From Rhizoctonia solani (Eukaryota; Basidiomycota; Agaricomycetes; Cantharellales; Ceratobasidiaceae): a stretch of DNA of 64,000 bases. Position numbers and translations under genes: made by a program. Each line of letters starts with the position of its first letter. Positions within the stretch are counted from its first letter, which is position 1. Below, piece after piece: positions 1 through 10,318 of the stretch. The notes beneath the pieces were generated by a model. The model was not told the DNA's origin, made no database searches, and saw only the letters and a list, made by a program, of their open reading frames with translations. The stretch lies in contig NC_057381.1 of the NCBI RefSeq assembly GCF_016906535.1, forward strand, positions 992,001 through 1,056,000, in the 5' to 3' direction.

Positions 1-359
1 TGGTTCTTCCGTTCCCGACGGAAACAACGTCGAGCTTGGTAACGGAGGATATGCACCTCTACCCGGTGGTGCACGGGCTGAAGCAGAACGAAGGCGGTAT
101 GTGGTTCGCCTTTGTGACCCATAGATTGGTTCTGACGCATCTCACTTGGCACAGTGCAATGGCCCTGAAAGCCCTCGACCAGCGAATGGCCGCAGTATCG
201 AATTCACAGCCTGCGACCCAAACATCGATATCTTCTGAAACGCCCGTAATCCCGAAAGCGAACCATGGACATGCTTCGTCCTCGTCTCGCAAACTCTCAG
301 TCACTTCGATTCCTACTGATTCCAAAGTACACAAGTCGGATGAGGATTCAACAAGATAG
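1..359 (+). CDS. 3' end of an unrecognised gene (partial)
   Basis: The reading frame is already open at the left edge and ends at TAG 357-359. A probable 75-nt intron lies at about 97-171 (GTATGT donor, AAAG acceptor). Removing it keeps the frame and joins a compact segment to a Ser/Thr/Pro-rich, probably disordered tail with the basic patch SSSSRKLS. The uninterrupted frame is also open, so the splice is inferred. No domain can be recognised in the roughly 95 residues visible, so no function is assigned. The next gene, on the minus strand, is convergent. Confidence 0.45.
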   Translation, partial: VLPFPTETTSSLVTEDMHLYPVVHGLKQNEGGMWFAFVTHRLVLTHLTWHSAMALKALDQRMAAVSNSQPATQTSISSETPVIPKANHGHASSSSRKLSVTSIPTDSKVHKSDEDSTR

Positions 360-654
360 TGTAAGCTATGTAGGCAATTTATTTCTTATAGGGAAACCCC
401 TTGATTGTGTTATGCTGTTGCGTGCTGTGCAATTTGTACTGCGATATAATAGGATTTATTCGGCAAGCCCTCCCATAATCATAGTAGAAACGTAATTTAC
501 AAAAGAAAAAGAAAGCAGTCGTGGATCGCTCCTGGAGCAGCTACACGACACGATGTGGGGAATGTAACATCTAGATGCTAATTAGCGCCATCTTTGCGCA
601 AGTAGGATACAAATCTGTAAAAAGAAATAGAAAATATTCACGGAATATCGCTCT
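360..654. other. Convergent intergenic region
   Basis: About 300 bases between two convergent gene ends. It is AT-rich with no coding signal and presumably holds both 3' UTRs. AATAAA-like A-rich stretches near 500-520 could be polyadenylation signals, but none is decisive. Confidence 0.4.
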
Positions 655-3018
655 CTACTTTTCCTTCGGCTCGCCGTTCAGATCGAGGCCTAATCCGTTC
701 GTTTGTCCAGGAAGCTCTACCTCCATGCTGCTCCTGGAAGTGCCATCACGGCTGCTTTTTGTTGACTCCCGATCAATAGATACGGATCCTGCTCCGCCAC
801 TGGGCGATTCTATTGCATAGAACCAAAACTATCGAATAAAGGCGCTAAGCATGCAACGGCCTATACAATTTTCTGGGTTTCTTCATACCTTGGATGCTTT
901 CTTGCCGGGCACCGGTTCTAGTTTGACATAAGTAGACTTGGACTTTCCATCATCGCCTTCGAGACTCAATCGATCTACGTGCAACGGACTGGCAGTCGCG
1001 GTCCTGGCCCTCTTCACTATCTTGCCATTGGTAATATCAATGTCGTCGTCTCCCGAGCGGGTGCTGCTGGTTTCCGCATCATTTGCGGCCAAGCGAGCAC
1101 TGCGTCTGCCTATTGGCCTTGCTTGGATGGGGCGGACTCGTTTGCCTGCATTCCGTGTGCTCCGACGCAGGCCCCCATCGTCATCATCATCTGGCGTGTA
1201 GTCATTCATGTCCTCGTCCGGTGTAGTATGTGATGACTCGGCCTCGCCATTAAACTCCTCATCCGAGCGTTCGCCATTTTCGTCGGCATAGTCGTCTTCG
1301 AAATCCTGCATACATGTTGGAGATGAGAAGACGAGCAAGCCGAGCCGCTTAGCATTACTTACATCTGCATCATATACGTAATCAGGTCGCTTGGTCTGTC
1401 TGCGAGTGCGAGTTGACCGGAGTTCCGCCTGGGCAATCATCATGTTCCGTTTCTCGGCTCGCTTTCGCGCTCGCTCGAGTCTCTGGAGAAACAGTTAGGT
1501 GCGCTCATCTCTAAACGAAGTCAAGCGACCGCTTACACTCAGCTCATTGTCTATAGCCTCCAGGTGTGTTCCTTCCAGTTTCTCGACCAGGTCGACTTGT
1601 GCTTGTTCAAATCTCGAGCGCTTCGTAGATTTACCTGTAGAATCGCAATGTCAGGGTCTTGTTTGATGTTTGCTCATATTTGTAACCCCACTCGAGCAAG
1701 AAACTAAAAAGAAATGCGCAAAGGTTGCCTAGCGGATGGCTGACGGAAGCAAGATAATCGCATCCAACATGATCTTTCCGCCGTACAAGAATCGTTCCCC
1801 TCATCTCGCAAAACGCACTAGGGGTTGGTTGGATGAAGAACATACCTGTAGGAGGTTTAGGAAGCGTGCTTTTGAGATATTCGACCGTGTTCATGTACTC
1901 GTCGCGTGTCGAGGATGTAGCGTAGAATACGCAATGGGACTTCCACGGGTTTCCAGATACATAAACGCGTGTGGAATCTGGGGATCACGCGACGAAAGAA
2001 AAAGGAGGTCAGATGAATAAAACGTGGAATTAGTGAGAGAGGGCAGGGGGTTTGGCAGAGTAGTAAGTTCCTGTGTCCCATTGGCAGCGAACAAAAATCC
2101 AACTGGTCTGGGGCCCTAAACTAATAGTGGGAGGGTTCAAATGGAGGTTTCAGCTCACCATCAAGTGTCCAGAATCGTCGTCTTGAGCGGTCCTGGCCCA
2201 TTGGTTCAACGAGTAGCTGCTTTTTGGTATAACCTGCGGCGGCAGGTGGAGGTGCTTCCTTTTTGGCTCCCTTTCGGTGTTTAGCGGGACGTGCGCCCCA
2301 AACTGTGTCAATAATATCACGAACAAGAGCCGAATGCTGTAGCTGATAGTCTACCAGCTGGCGCAATATTTGCAACTTGAATCACGTTCCGATTAAGAAA
2401 TTGAATCGTTAAAAGGCACTAAACCAAAGGCGAAAAGTTTGATACATACCTTGGTCTCCCATGGTAATGTGAACACATCACCTTCATGTCCCGCAAAAGG
2501 GTCAAGATTACGGTGAAGGGAATCATCCCACCAACAGCTCCGTTCGCTTGTGCGTAGGAATTCGTCGAGCAGAGATTGGGTTGTTCGAGCAATCAAGTTC
2601 GGGCTGATGTCATGACTGCGTAAGTTTTGTGTCGAGCCAACACGCCACGTGAGATGGACATACCCGGTGTTTCTTGAACCTGGTCTCAAATTCAACACGA
2701 ACCGAGCCAGCACCTGCTCTAGCACTGGGCTAGGACCCGGAAATAACAGCGCCTCTTCAAGACTAGAGGAACATACAAATTCATCAACAGCTCACCCATA
2801 ACAACACCGACTTACTCGGTAGGGCTCTCCAGGCCATCCTTCCCCCTCAGGCTAGTAAACTTGACGATAAAAGCATAGACATAAGCCGTCTCCCATCGTG
2901 AGGATGGATGATCTGCGTTGGGCTCTAATAGCATAATTTCTTTAGCTACTTCCTCCTTTTGTTGTGGTTCTCCGTTAGCTATCGGCTCTGGTGCGTTGAG
3001 TGAAGTGTCCGGATCCAT
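655..3018 (-). CDS. WHIM-domain chromatin-remodelling-associated protein
   Basis: The start is ATG at 3016-3018. The N-terminal part (SSRWETAYVYAFIVKF) resembles the DDT-like beginning of ISWI-associated subunits. Near 2121-2375 comes a helix (QILRQLVDYQLQHSALVRDI) followed by the WHIM hallmark EPMGQDRSRRRFWTLD. It continues across an intron into STRVYVSGNPWKSHCVFY (about 1960). WHIM modules bind linker DNA and ISWI-type ATPases in nuclear remodelling complexes. The C-terminal third (about 883-1443) is acidic/basic and disordered, with RRSTRNAGKR and RTRRQTKRPDYVYD patches typical of chromatin proteins. An intron at about 1309-1362 (GTAAGT..TGCAG) removes in-frame filler. The first in-frame stop is at 883. 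A 60-nt intron beginning GTATGA there would instead join a Ser-rich last exon ending with TAG at 655-657. I prefer this longer form, but the 3' end is uncertain. The exact complex is not identifiable. Confidence 0.75.
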
Positions 3019-3287
3019 GGTTGTGGCGGGATCTGAGGAGGCGCCTGCAGTAACATCGTGTTCATGATTTGAGTTACTTATATCTGGAGGAGCTGGCCCT
3101 CAGTACTTAGGTAAGCGTGAGCCAAATATCGCCAAGTATATTTCCGAACCATGCAAGGCCGAAAAGCGTAGAAGCAATGCATTAATACACTACAGATTGC
3201 ATAAATGTGGTATATCGGTTGAATGAATATAATACAGTAGCATTTCGAAAGGCAAAAAGTTCGAGATAAGTATACGAGACCGCTCCA

Positions 3288-5229
3288 CTAATCTTCATCT
3301 GAAGAATAGCTGTCGTCTTCACTGCCAGAATAAGCCCAATAGTCTTCGTCACTATCATCGATCGATGATACGATAAATTCTCCATTGATAGATTCATGCC
3401 TTTCGGCCAAATCCCGAGCTCGGAGCGTACGGGCCAGATATTCGAGGTCCCTATCGAGCTCCTGAACCGTCCGGACGACTTGAGACCAGACGAAATAGTC
3501 TCCCTGGCTATACGGAACCGAACCTGATGGTTTAGGACACTCGATCTGACGCAAATTGGGGAACAGCGCCGAAAAGAAGTCGGAGACGGCTTCTGCCTTG
3601 TAGATGCACGGGCACCCAATGTTTAGGTATGTAAGCGAGCACCTGACACCAGGGCTGCTGATATCCCGCCGGGAGTATAAGTCTGCGTTGAAGACGGTGT
3701 GAGTGTGATCCTGCCGGATTCCGAGCTGGAGTGAGCACAGCCTCGGGCAATACTGGGAAAACGGCGCGAGTCCCTGTAGCGTAACTAGCGTTTTGCTTGA
3801 ATGCGCCTGGTCCATATCCAGCTCTCGCAAAGAAGGCCATGATCGTGCTGCTCTGTCCAGAAAATCGTCAGAAAGACGTAAACTGCTATCCCGTGGGACC
3901 CGGACCACTAATTTTTCGAGAGAATTAAGTGCCAATAATGGCTCAAAGTCAGAGTTTTCAAAAATTTTCACTGTGATAGGTTGTGAGAAAGACAAGTCCA
4001 ATTTACGGAAATAAATGCGCACCAAACTTCCCCTCCTCCGCAATATCATTCGCTGTGACTATCAAAGTCAGAAGATTCGGACATGCCTGTGCCATTGCTG
4101 CCAGATTAACAGTTGGAAGGATGGTGGCACTGGTAACCTTTTCACGTTCTGGAAGGTATCGGAGTTCCAGGTCTCGAACATTGTGGAGCACCAGGCCTGT
4201 GAAGTACTCTTCTCCAATAGTTGAAACATCGAGTAAGCGAAGCTCGCGTAAAGATTTGAATAGGGCTCCTTTGTACTTGATGTCCTCGCCTGAACTTTTG
4301 AGGGATCCGTGTATAGTCAGAGTTTCCAGGGTACTAATTGATGCAAGTGCTGAAAAGAGATATTTTCCTACCAGCCGTCCTGGCAGTTCGATGTGCTTCC
4401 AGGGTCGGCTCAGTACGAATGGGAATCGAGATAAAGATGGGGAAAGATTTTTGGAATAGGCCCAGTATGGCTCGAGGAATCCTCCAAAATACTCTTTATT
4501 GTCTGATTCTCCGGTGAAGCGAATGCTAAAGGATGTAAGACCTATGGCATCCTGGCAAGCTACCCTCCAACTTGAAAAATATGTGCTATACAAATTTGCG
4601 CTACTCGCTTCGTAGGTGATGTGTCGGAGAGATGTTAACCTCGTAATAGATTGGGAGGTCAATGGTGCGTAATGATCGTTTCCGATAGTAAGGGCGAATA
4701 GGCGAGGAAATATCCCTCGGCACGCCATCGGGCAGATTTCTTGTAAAGCATATAAAACTAAAAGAGCGTGGAGACTCGATCGAGTTAAACATATATGTGT
4801 GATGCGCTGAGTCCGCATTCGAAATAGCTTTGTCTCTTCTATCCAGTCTACATCAAAAGATCGAAGTTCGCACCATGCTTGAGCCAGGGTGGGTTCGGTC
4901 TATCAAATAGGTCAGGTATAGTTTATTATGAACGGTGTAGGACTCACCCCTTCGGGCTGATCATCGCCGCGTGGGCTATTTGGTGGGCTGGCGAGTTCCG
5001 GGTATGGCTTGTGAATCAATCGGTTCCATGCAGGATTACTGAAACAAGATAACGCATTTTTGGTGAACGATTTATTTACCAGGCATTCGAGGTCCTGTAC
5101 TTGAGCCCATAAGAGTTCAGTGGCAGGCTCTCTCCAAGCACGGCAAACTTGAGCACATTTCCCAAGTGAGCTCTGATCGAGGTAACCCAACGTTGCCAGT
5201 AGTAGCTCAGGAATATCCAATACAGACAT
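3288..5229 (-). CDS. F-box protein with leucine-rich-repeat-like region
   Basis: ATG at 5227-5229 opens directly into an F-box (DIPELLLATLGYLDQSSLGK, then CAQVCRAWREPATELLW). This is the Skp1-binding motif of SCF ubiquitin-ligase substrate receptors. Introns lie at about 4819-4911 and about 3970-4020 (GTGCGC..CACAG), both removing stops or frame changes. The remaining roughly 500 residues contain irregular leucine-rich segments (SLEKLVVRV, SLRELDMDQ, TLETLTIHG) like those of basidiomycete F-box/LRR proteins. The C-terminus is acidic (DSDEDYW.., SSDED). Stop is at 3288-3290. The substrate cannot be predicted. It is transcribed divergently from the next F-box gene. Confidence 0.8.
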
Positions 5230-5724
5230 CGCCTAGAGTTGGCTCTGTGCAGGAACAAGAGAGTGTAAAGCAGGGGCAGATGTCCGAACCAAGGGCTTAT
5301 AAGACCCTCGTGGCTATAATCAAACGTGTGACCAAATCCAAATTTTCTAGTTGGTCCCTAAGTATTGTCCCAAAAGGAAATCCCCACAGTGTCGAGAACG
5401 TGCGGATTAATCGGTAATCGACTCGATTATCGGACTTCTTGCATGGACTGCCACGGTAGTCGGTCGCTTGAGTTGAGAACAAACTTACGTGAACCAAAGC
5501 GTGGGAACTTGGCAGGATCACCGTAGTATCACGTGGAAAATTCCGAAACCTCCTTGGCTTATCGTCTTTGTTTGGTGTGGCACCATCATTGCGACCCCAC
5601 TGTGCTCTCCAAGATTATGTTCTAGCGAGCTCATTGTTTTATTCAATTTACACAACAAACGAAATGAAAAACGATCAAGGTACTTCGTTTGCTAGCAAAG
5701 GGGTGTTACAGTACTGATATTACA

Positions 5725-7451
5725 GCGCCGTAGACGCGTCGTTCTCAGAACAGGCCCGTGAAAAACGTGAACAGCAGAATAAGCTTGTATGGATAAACAG
5801 GTTCCCAAATGAGATTCTGTCTCGCATTTTTGTGATTGGTGAAGAGATGGATCAAGATAAAGATGATTCTGAGGATCAGCGTGACAAGGATGACCCCGTT
5901 CTACAGTTTCAGGAATTAGTAGCAGTATGTTCTTGACATATATTCCCCCGCATATTCTCATGTATTGTGTACTCACTAGCAAGTGTGTCGCAAATGGAGG
6001 GAGATCGCTGTCAATATGCCCATGGTTCGTCCCTCCTGCTCTGAGTACGATCAATCCCAGTTGATAGAGGTCTGGCACTTTAGCTCTGGACGTACATATC
6101 AGTATCCGGCCCGAAATCCTTCAGCAGTGCATCCCTTTTTCTAGAAAGGTCGGGAAAGACCATTCCTCTCGAGATAGAAATTGATGTCCTTGAGCACTTG
6201 GATATCGATTCGTGGTCGGAAACCTCTGACAATCCAAGTTTGGAGCTTAAACTTGTTCTGGATGCCTTAAACTTTCTCGATTTCAAAGGAGCGAAACCAT
6301 TTCGTTGGGCAAGATTGGCAATCTGGTTCGAAAAACCTAGGACCTTTTTTGCCATTGTCGACCTTCTGATCGATGCTTCTCTGAGCAACTTGCGGAAGCT
6401 AACTCTTGTCAACACAGATACTGATACAATGGTGGTTGAAGATTTTGTTGTTGAAGCGATGAGGGAGCGGAATTTATCCAACTCGGTATTGTTCCGCACT
6501 CCTCCGCCGTTACTTCGAGAGCTCGAGCTGGTTGGCGTACCAAGTAACTTTTTCTTTCCCCACGAGAGCACATCACTAGTTGTCAATCTTACTCGCCTGG
6601 ACCTGGGCTTTCTCTTGTATCTTCCCCCGCTTATGTGTCTTCGTTCAGTCCTGCTTCACAACCCTCGCCTTGAATCGCTGTGTTTAGATACCGGGATGAT
6701 CGAAACAACCAATTTTGAACACAAGAACGCTACAGAAACCCGAGTTCGCATGCCTTTCTTGCGCCGATTCTCTTTGCAGGAGCCTATATCAGTGGAGTGG
6801 GGACTCTCTGTTCTTCAAATGATTGATGCACCAGAACTTGAAGCTCTTGCCCTCAACTTGGACCGATCTGAATCGCTTGCAGATCCAATACCTTTTTATA
6901 TTGCGTACGGCAAAGGGTTTAACGGGGAGGAAGTTCCGCCTAAAACAACAGATATGCGTCCCATTTATCCCACACTAAAACACCTTGCGCTGGGACCTTT
7001 CACAGGGACTTCGCTATCGCTTCTTGCTATGTTGGGGTCCTTGAGAACCATTACGAGACTAGATTGGGAGCTTCAAGAGCAAGAGCCGATCACAATTAAC
7101 CAAGCATTAGAGGACCACAAGATATGTCAAGGCGTGGAGCATATTCGAGTATATGGCGTCCATGAGCTCGACTTGGCTGATCTGGTTGAGTCTAGAATTC
7201 GCAACGGGGCACCCTTCAAAACTGTAGAAGTCAACTCTCGCGATTGGCGCAACTTTTCAGAGCCTATGAAAGCGAAACTATCTGACGAACTGCGACTGGC
7301 GAAATTTAGGCCATATGTCGATGATAACGAGTCCGATAGTGATACGTCTACTGATTCGGATTCGGGCTATTCAGACTCGGACTCGAGTTCAGATTCGGGC
7401 GATTGGACAGACACAGATTCAGGCAATGCTGATGATCACGAAGACAGTTAA
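5725..7451 (+). CDS. F-box protein with Ser/Asp-rich C-terminus
   Basis: The first recognisable exon (from about 5725) encodes a charged helix and then an F-box core (WINRFPNEILSRIFVIGEE). An intron at about 5927-5981 (GTATGT..CTAG) leads into QVCRKWREIAVNMP. One more splice near 6030-6200 leads to a long exon (6198-7451) with irregular leucine-rich segments (LRKLTLVN, LLRELELVG, LESLCLDTG, LKHLALGP). The last 50 or so residues are almost only Ser, Asp, Thr and Gly, an acidic disordered tail. The stop is TAA at 7449-7451. The true ATG lies in an upstream exon I could not place: a stop precedes the exon at 5715, and the best upstream ATG (5661) splices out of phase. Probably a substrate receptor for an SCF complex. 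Confidence 0.72.
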
Positions 7452-8217
7452 TCCGGAAATGACTCAAATAGCAATCCATAAACCGCAGGCGATGCGGATG
7501 TATCTATCAGTGGCCACAGTGACTCTGACTTAAATTAATCAAATAGCATATTTGTTTTCAGCCAATAAGAACGGGAGGTCAATCCTATTAAGTGAACAGA
7601 GTGCAATGCCTGGTGATATTTGGAAAACGAACTGGGGCACAACGATTAATATTCTTAAAGACAACAAAATAAACAATTACAGCTGGCGGCGGACCCGAAA
7701 AGAGCTGATGCGGATAATTGCCAAGTTTGGTAATCTGGTAAGAGAAACGTATCGTAATAATCTGCTTTTCTTAGCCCGATTACATCAGGTTCTACATCTG
7801 TTATCTGGACTCATCTTTATTTCATAGACCTCCGAACTTAGTACAGGTACCGCCCACAGGGATAACAGCAACTATGAACGAGGTACATGTGCGGTAGTAG
7901 TGAACCAATAGAGACGTCTCGCTTGACTCAACATACACGCGAGTCAGCAATATGCTTCTATCCGCGCGTAGGGACTGGAATCTATTACATCGATGATCAT
8001 GAGTGCTAGAATGTTCCAGATATGCTATCACAGCTTAGCCACGCCATCTTCATATTTTCACACCGTGGCAAGGGTATCAAGTGGCTATTTGGACATAGCC
8101 ACGGTATCACGGTATATCATCAGAGCTCAAACTGGCCCCTTCCTCCCCTGCTCTCTATCTCACCCCTCGTCATCCAACTCACTATTGTCGATTAAATATA
8201 ACAGAATATCATATCGC
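7452..8217. other. Intergenic region
   Basis: About 770 bases of AT-rich DNA between the F-box gene and the methyltransferase-like gene. No coding segment with domain content is visible. The stretch just upstream of 8218 is pyrimidine-rich (about 8130-8190), a common feature of fungal core promoters. Confidence 0.4.
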
Positions 8218-9319
8218 ATGCCTCCCAAGCATCCTATGCTTGCGATGGACGCCCCGGCTGAGGCCGAGGCCAAGTGGCTAACTGAAGCACTGCTTGGTCA
8301 TCAGCACCCCGATTGCGATACCTTTCGCAAGCTTGAGGGGGCCCTTTCATATGTATGTTTAATATAAGACATCCTGATTTTTTGGGTTAATATGGAGCAA
8401 ATGGCGATAAAGATTCATGCAAACGGCATCGTTCCTCACGTCCACCCTCCACGCATAACTCCCGATCTCATTTCCCGCCGGGCGAATACTATGTACGAGC
8501 TACTCAGAACTATCAGTCTGGGATCAGAGCACCCATATGGATTTTCACACCGCACTGCTCGGTTCTTGGACGTCGGGTTAGTGTGATTGGAACATTCCTT
8601 GCTACTAAATTCGATGATTAAAAATTCCTGTGTCTATATCTAGGTCAAAATACGATGGATTTAGCCGATATGTCCTCGATAATTCCAATGGCAGTGGTGT
8701 GCGCGTATTTCTTCCTGTTGACGAAAGGGAGGATAACTGGGGTATCCCGCTGAGCGATCGCCACGAAGAGTACCCGGTTGATCTTCTTACCCTGGTGGCA
8801 AGTTATATGTCATCGGATCCAACAACCCACCCGTTGCCGGCGCCGCTCAATAAAAAATTCGACTTGGTTATACTGAATGCGGACTCTTCTTGCCCTTGCG
8901 TCATCCTCGCTCAATTATTGCTTGCCTTATACACCATTTACAATGGCGGGCAAATACTCTTGACGCTTTCTTGCATTGAGCGACCCTTGACCGCCCGCGT
9001 GGTAATCGCGATCTCGAAGATCGCCGATTATGTCACCACGTCCAAACCAGTCAGGATTCATGCCCGGAGTGGCCTCTTTTATTTACATGCCCAAGCGGTC
9101 AGGACCAATACTCCGGCTTACCGAAAACTTAAAGACAACCTAGAGAGGTTGTGGTACCGAATACACAGCACACACACACGCAATCCTACATGGGATGAAC
9201 AAGATTTGATTACTCCATGGGAAGAGGTAATGAAAAAGTCCAACGTGAATTTAATAATTGAACTAGGAAAGCCCTTATGGGAAACTCAACTTATTGCTCT
9301 ACACAGAGCTTTTGACTGA
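8218..9319 (+). CDS. FtsJ-like (Rossmann) methyltransferase-domain protein, degenerate SAM motif
   Basis: ATG at 8218. A short intron at about 8353-8396 and another at about 8577-8643 (GTTAGT..TCTAG) link three exons into about 330 residues, ending with TGA 9317-9319. The second junction creates RTARFLDVG-SKYDGFSRYVL, which aligns in position and spacing with motif I of FtsJ/RrmJ-type RNA 2'-O-methyltransferases (FLDLG-x-APGGFS). It is followed by FDLVILNADSS (motif IV region) and an LAQLLLALYTIYNGGQILLT segment like the end of the Rossmann fold. The Gly-rich loop is replaced by SKYDG, so SAM binding is doubtful. Known relatives methylate rRNA, tRNA or mRNA caps. Here catalysis is unproven, and an inactive or divergent family member is equally possible. 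Confidence 0.6.
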
Positions 9320-10318
9320 TCCAATTGAATGGATGTAAATGGAATTTTACGCACTGTTTCATTGATATTTTTTTAGATTGTTTTCATGTATACACAATCC
9401 TTACAAGTTGTGTATCAAGCAATGTAGATGATATGTGGAGAAGAGGGGGGAGGATAGAAATGTGGATGTTGTGGAGACCACCAAAAAGCCTAAGTAAGGC
9501 TACTGTATGTAGCATATGACCAAGCAATAAGCTTGGTATGGATTGATTGTACAAGTGCACATCTTTCTTACATGGTATATGGACCCAGTATTCAAACAAC
9601 AGTACTGTATCAGGTAATATATAGGGGATCATTTGGTGCTATGGCAGCTGATCTTAAGCTTGCCTCCACGGAGTTTGTGACGAGCCTGGACTATTGCCCG
9701 CAATAGCAATGGATAGAGCCCCCATCGAGCTGAGCTAACAGTACGCAATGTCTGGACAAAGATGCGCTTTATTTATGTCCGTTGTTGGCCACTGGTCTCA
9801 ATTGGGTAGAATATTTGGATCGTAATTCAATGTACTTGTTTAGTAAAATTAATGGTAGTCACAGATCCGTAATGGATTGGCGCTTAGGCAGCCATACAGC
9901 AATTTCAACTACGCGGGGCTCCGCGTTCAGCCGCAACGACCTTGGACACACGATTTTATTCTATGACCGAGTCATTTTTCATGGATGCAGAGTTGCGCTC
10001 CTTTTTAACTTTTCGAAATCTCCCTGCAGTAACAAAACGACTTATAAGACAATTGGCGCAAGATTGACATCCATATTTAGACAGAATCCCCGAACATAGC
10101 CGTAAGATCATCTAGAAGAGGAACAGTTCGATATGCCAGCTCACTCAGTACCACCACAGGTCTCTTCAGCATCAGATAGTGCTGAAATAGGAGGGGTTGG
10201 CAGCGCGCGATGTCCCTCTCCGCGGTGAGTCTGTCGTGTCGGCGTTGGAAACGCCCGATAGCTCTCACAAGGTTTCTATCATCGCGGTGTAAGCGATGAT
10301 CACCATTGATGCTCAGAC
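9320..10318. other. Intergenic region upstream of transhydrogenase
   Basis: About 1 kb with no recognisable coding sequence. Short open frames on both strands have no domain content. It should contain the promoter and 5' exon(s) of the downstream transhydrogenase. A candidate first exon is ATG TCC.. at about 10209 followed by GTGAGT, but its splice phase does not match the next exon. Confidence 0.35.
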
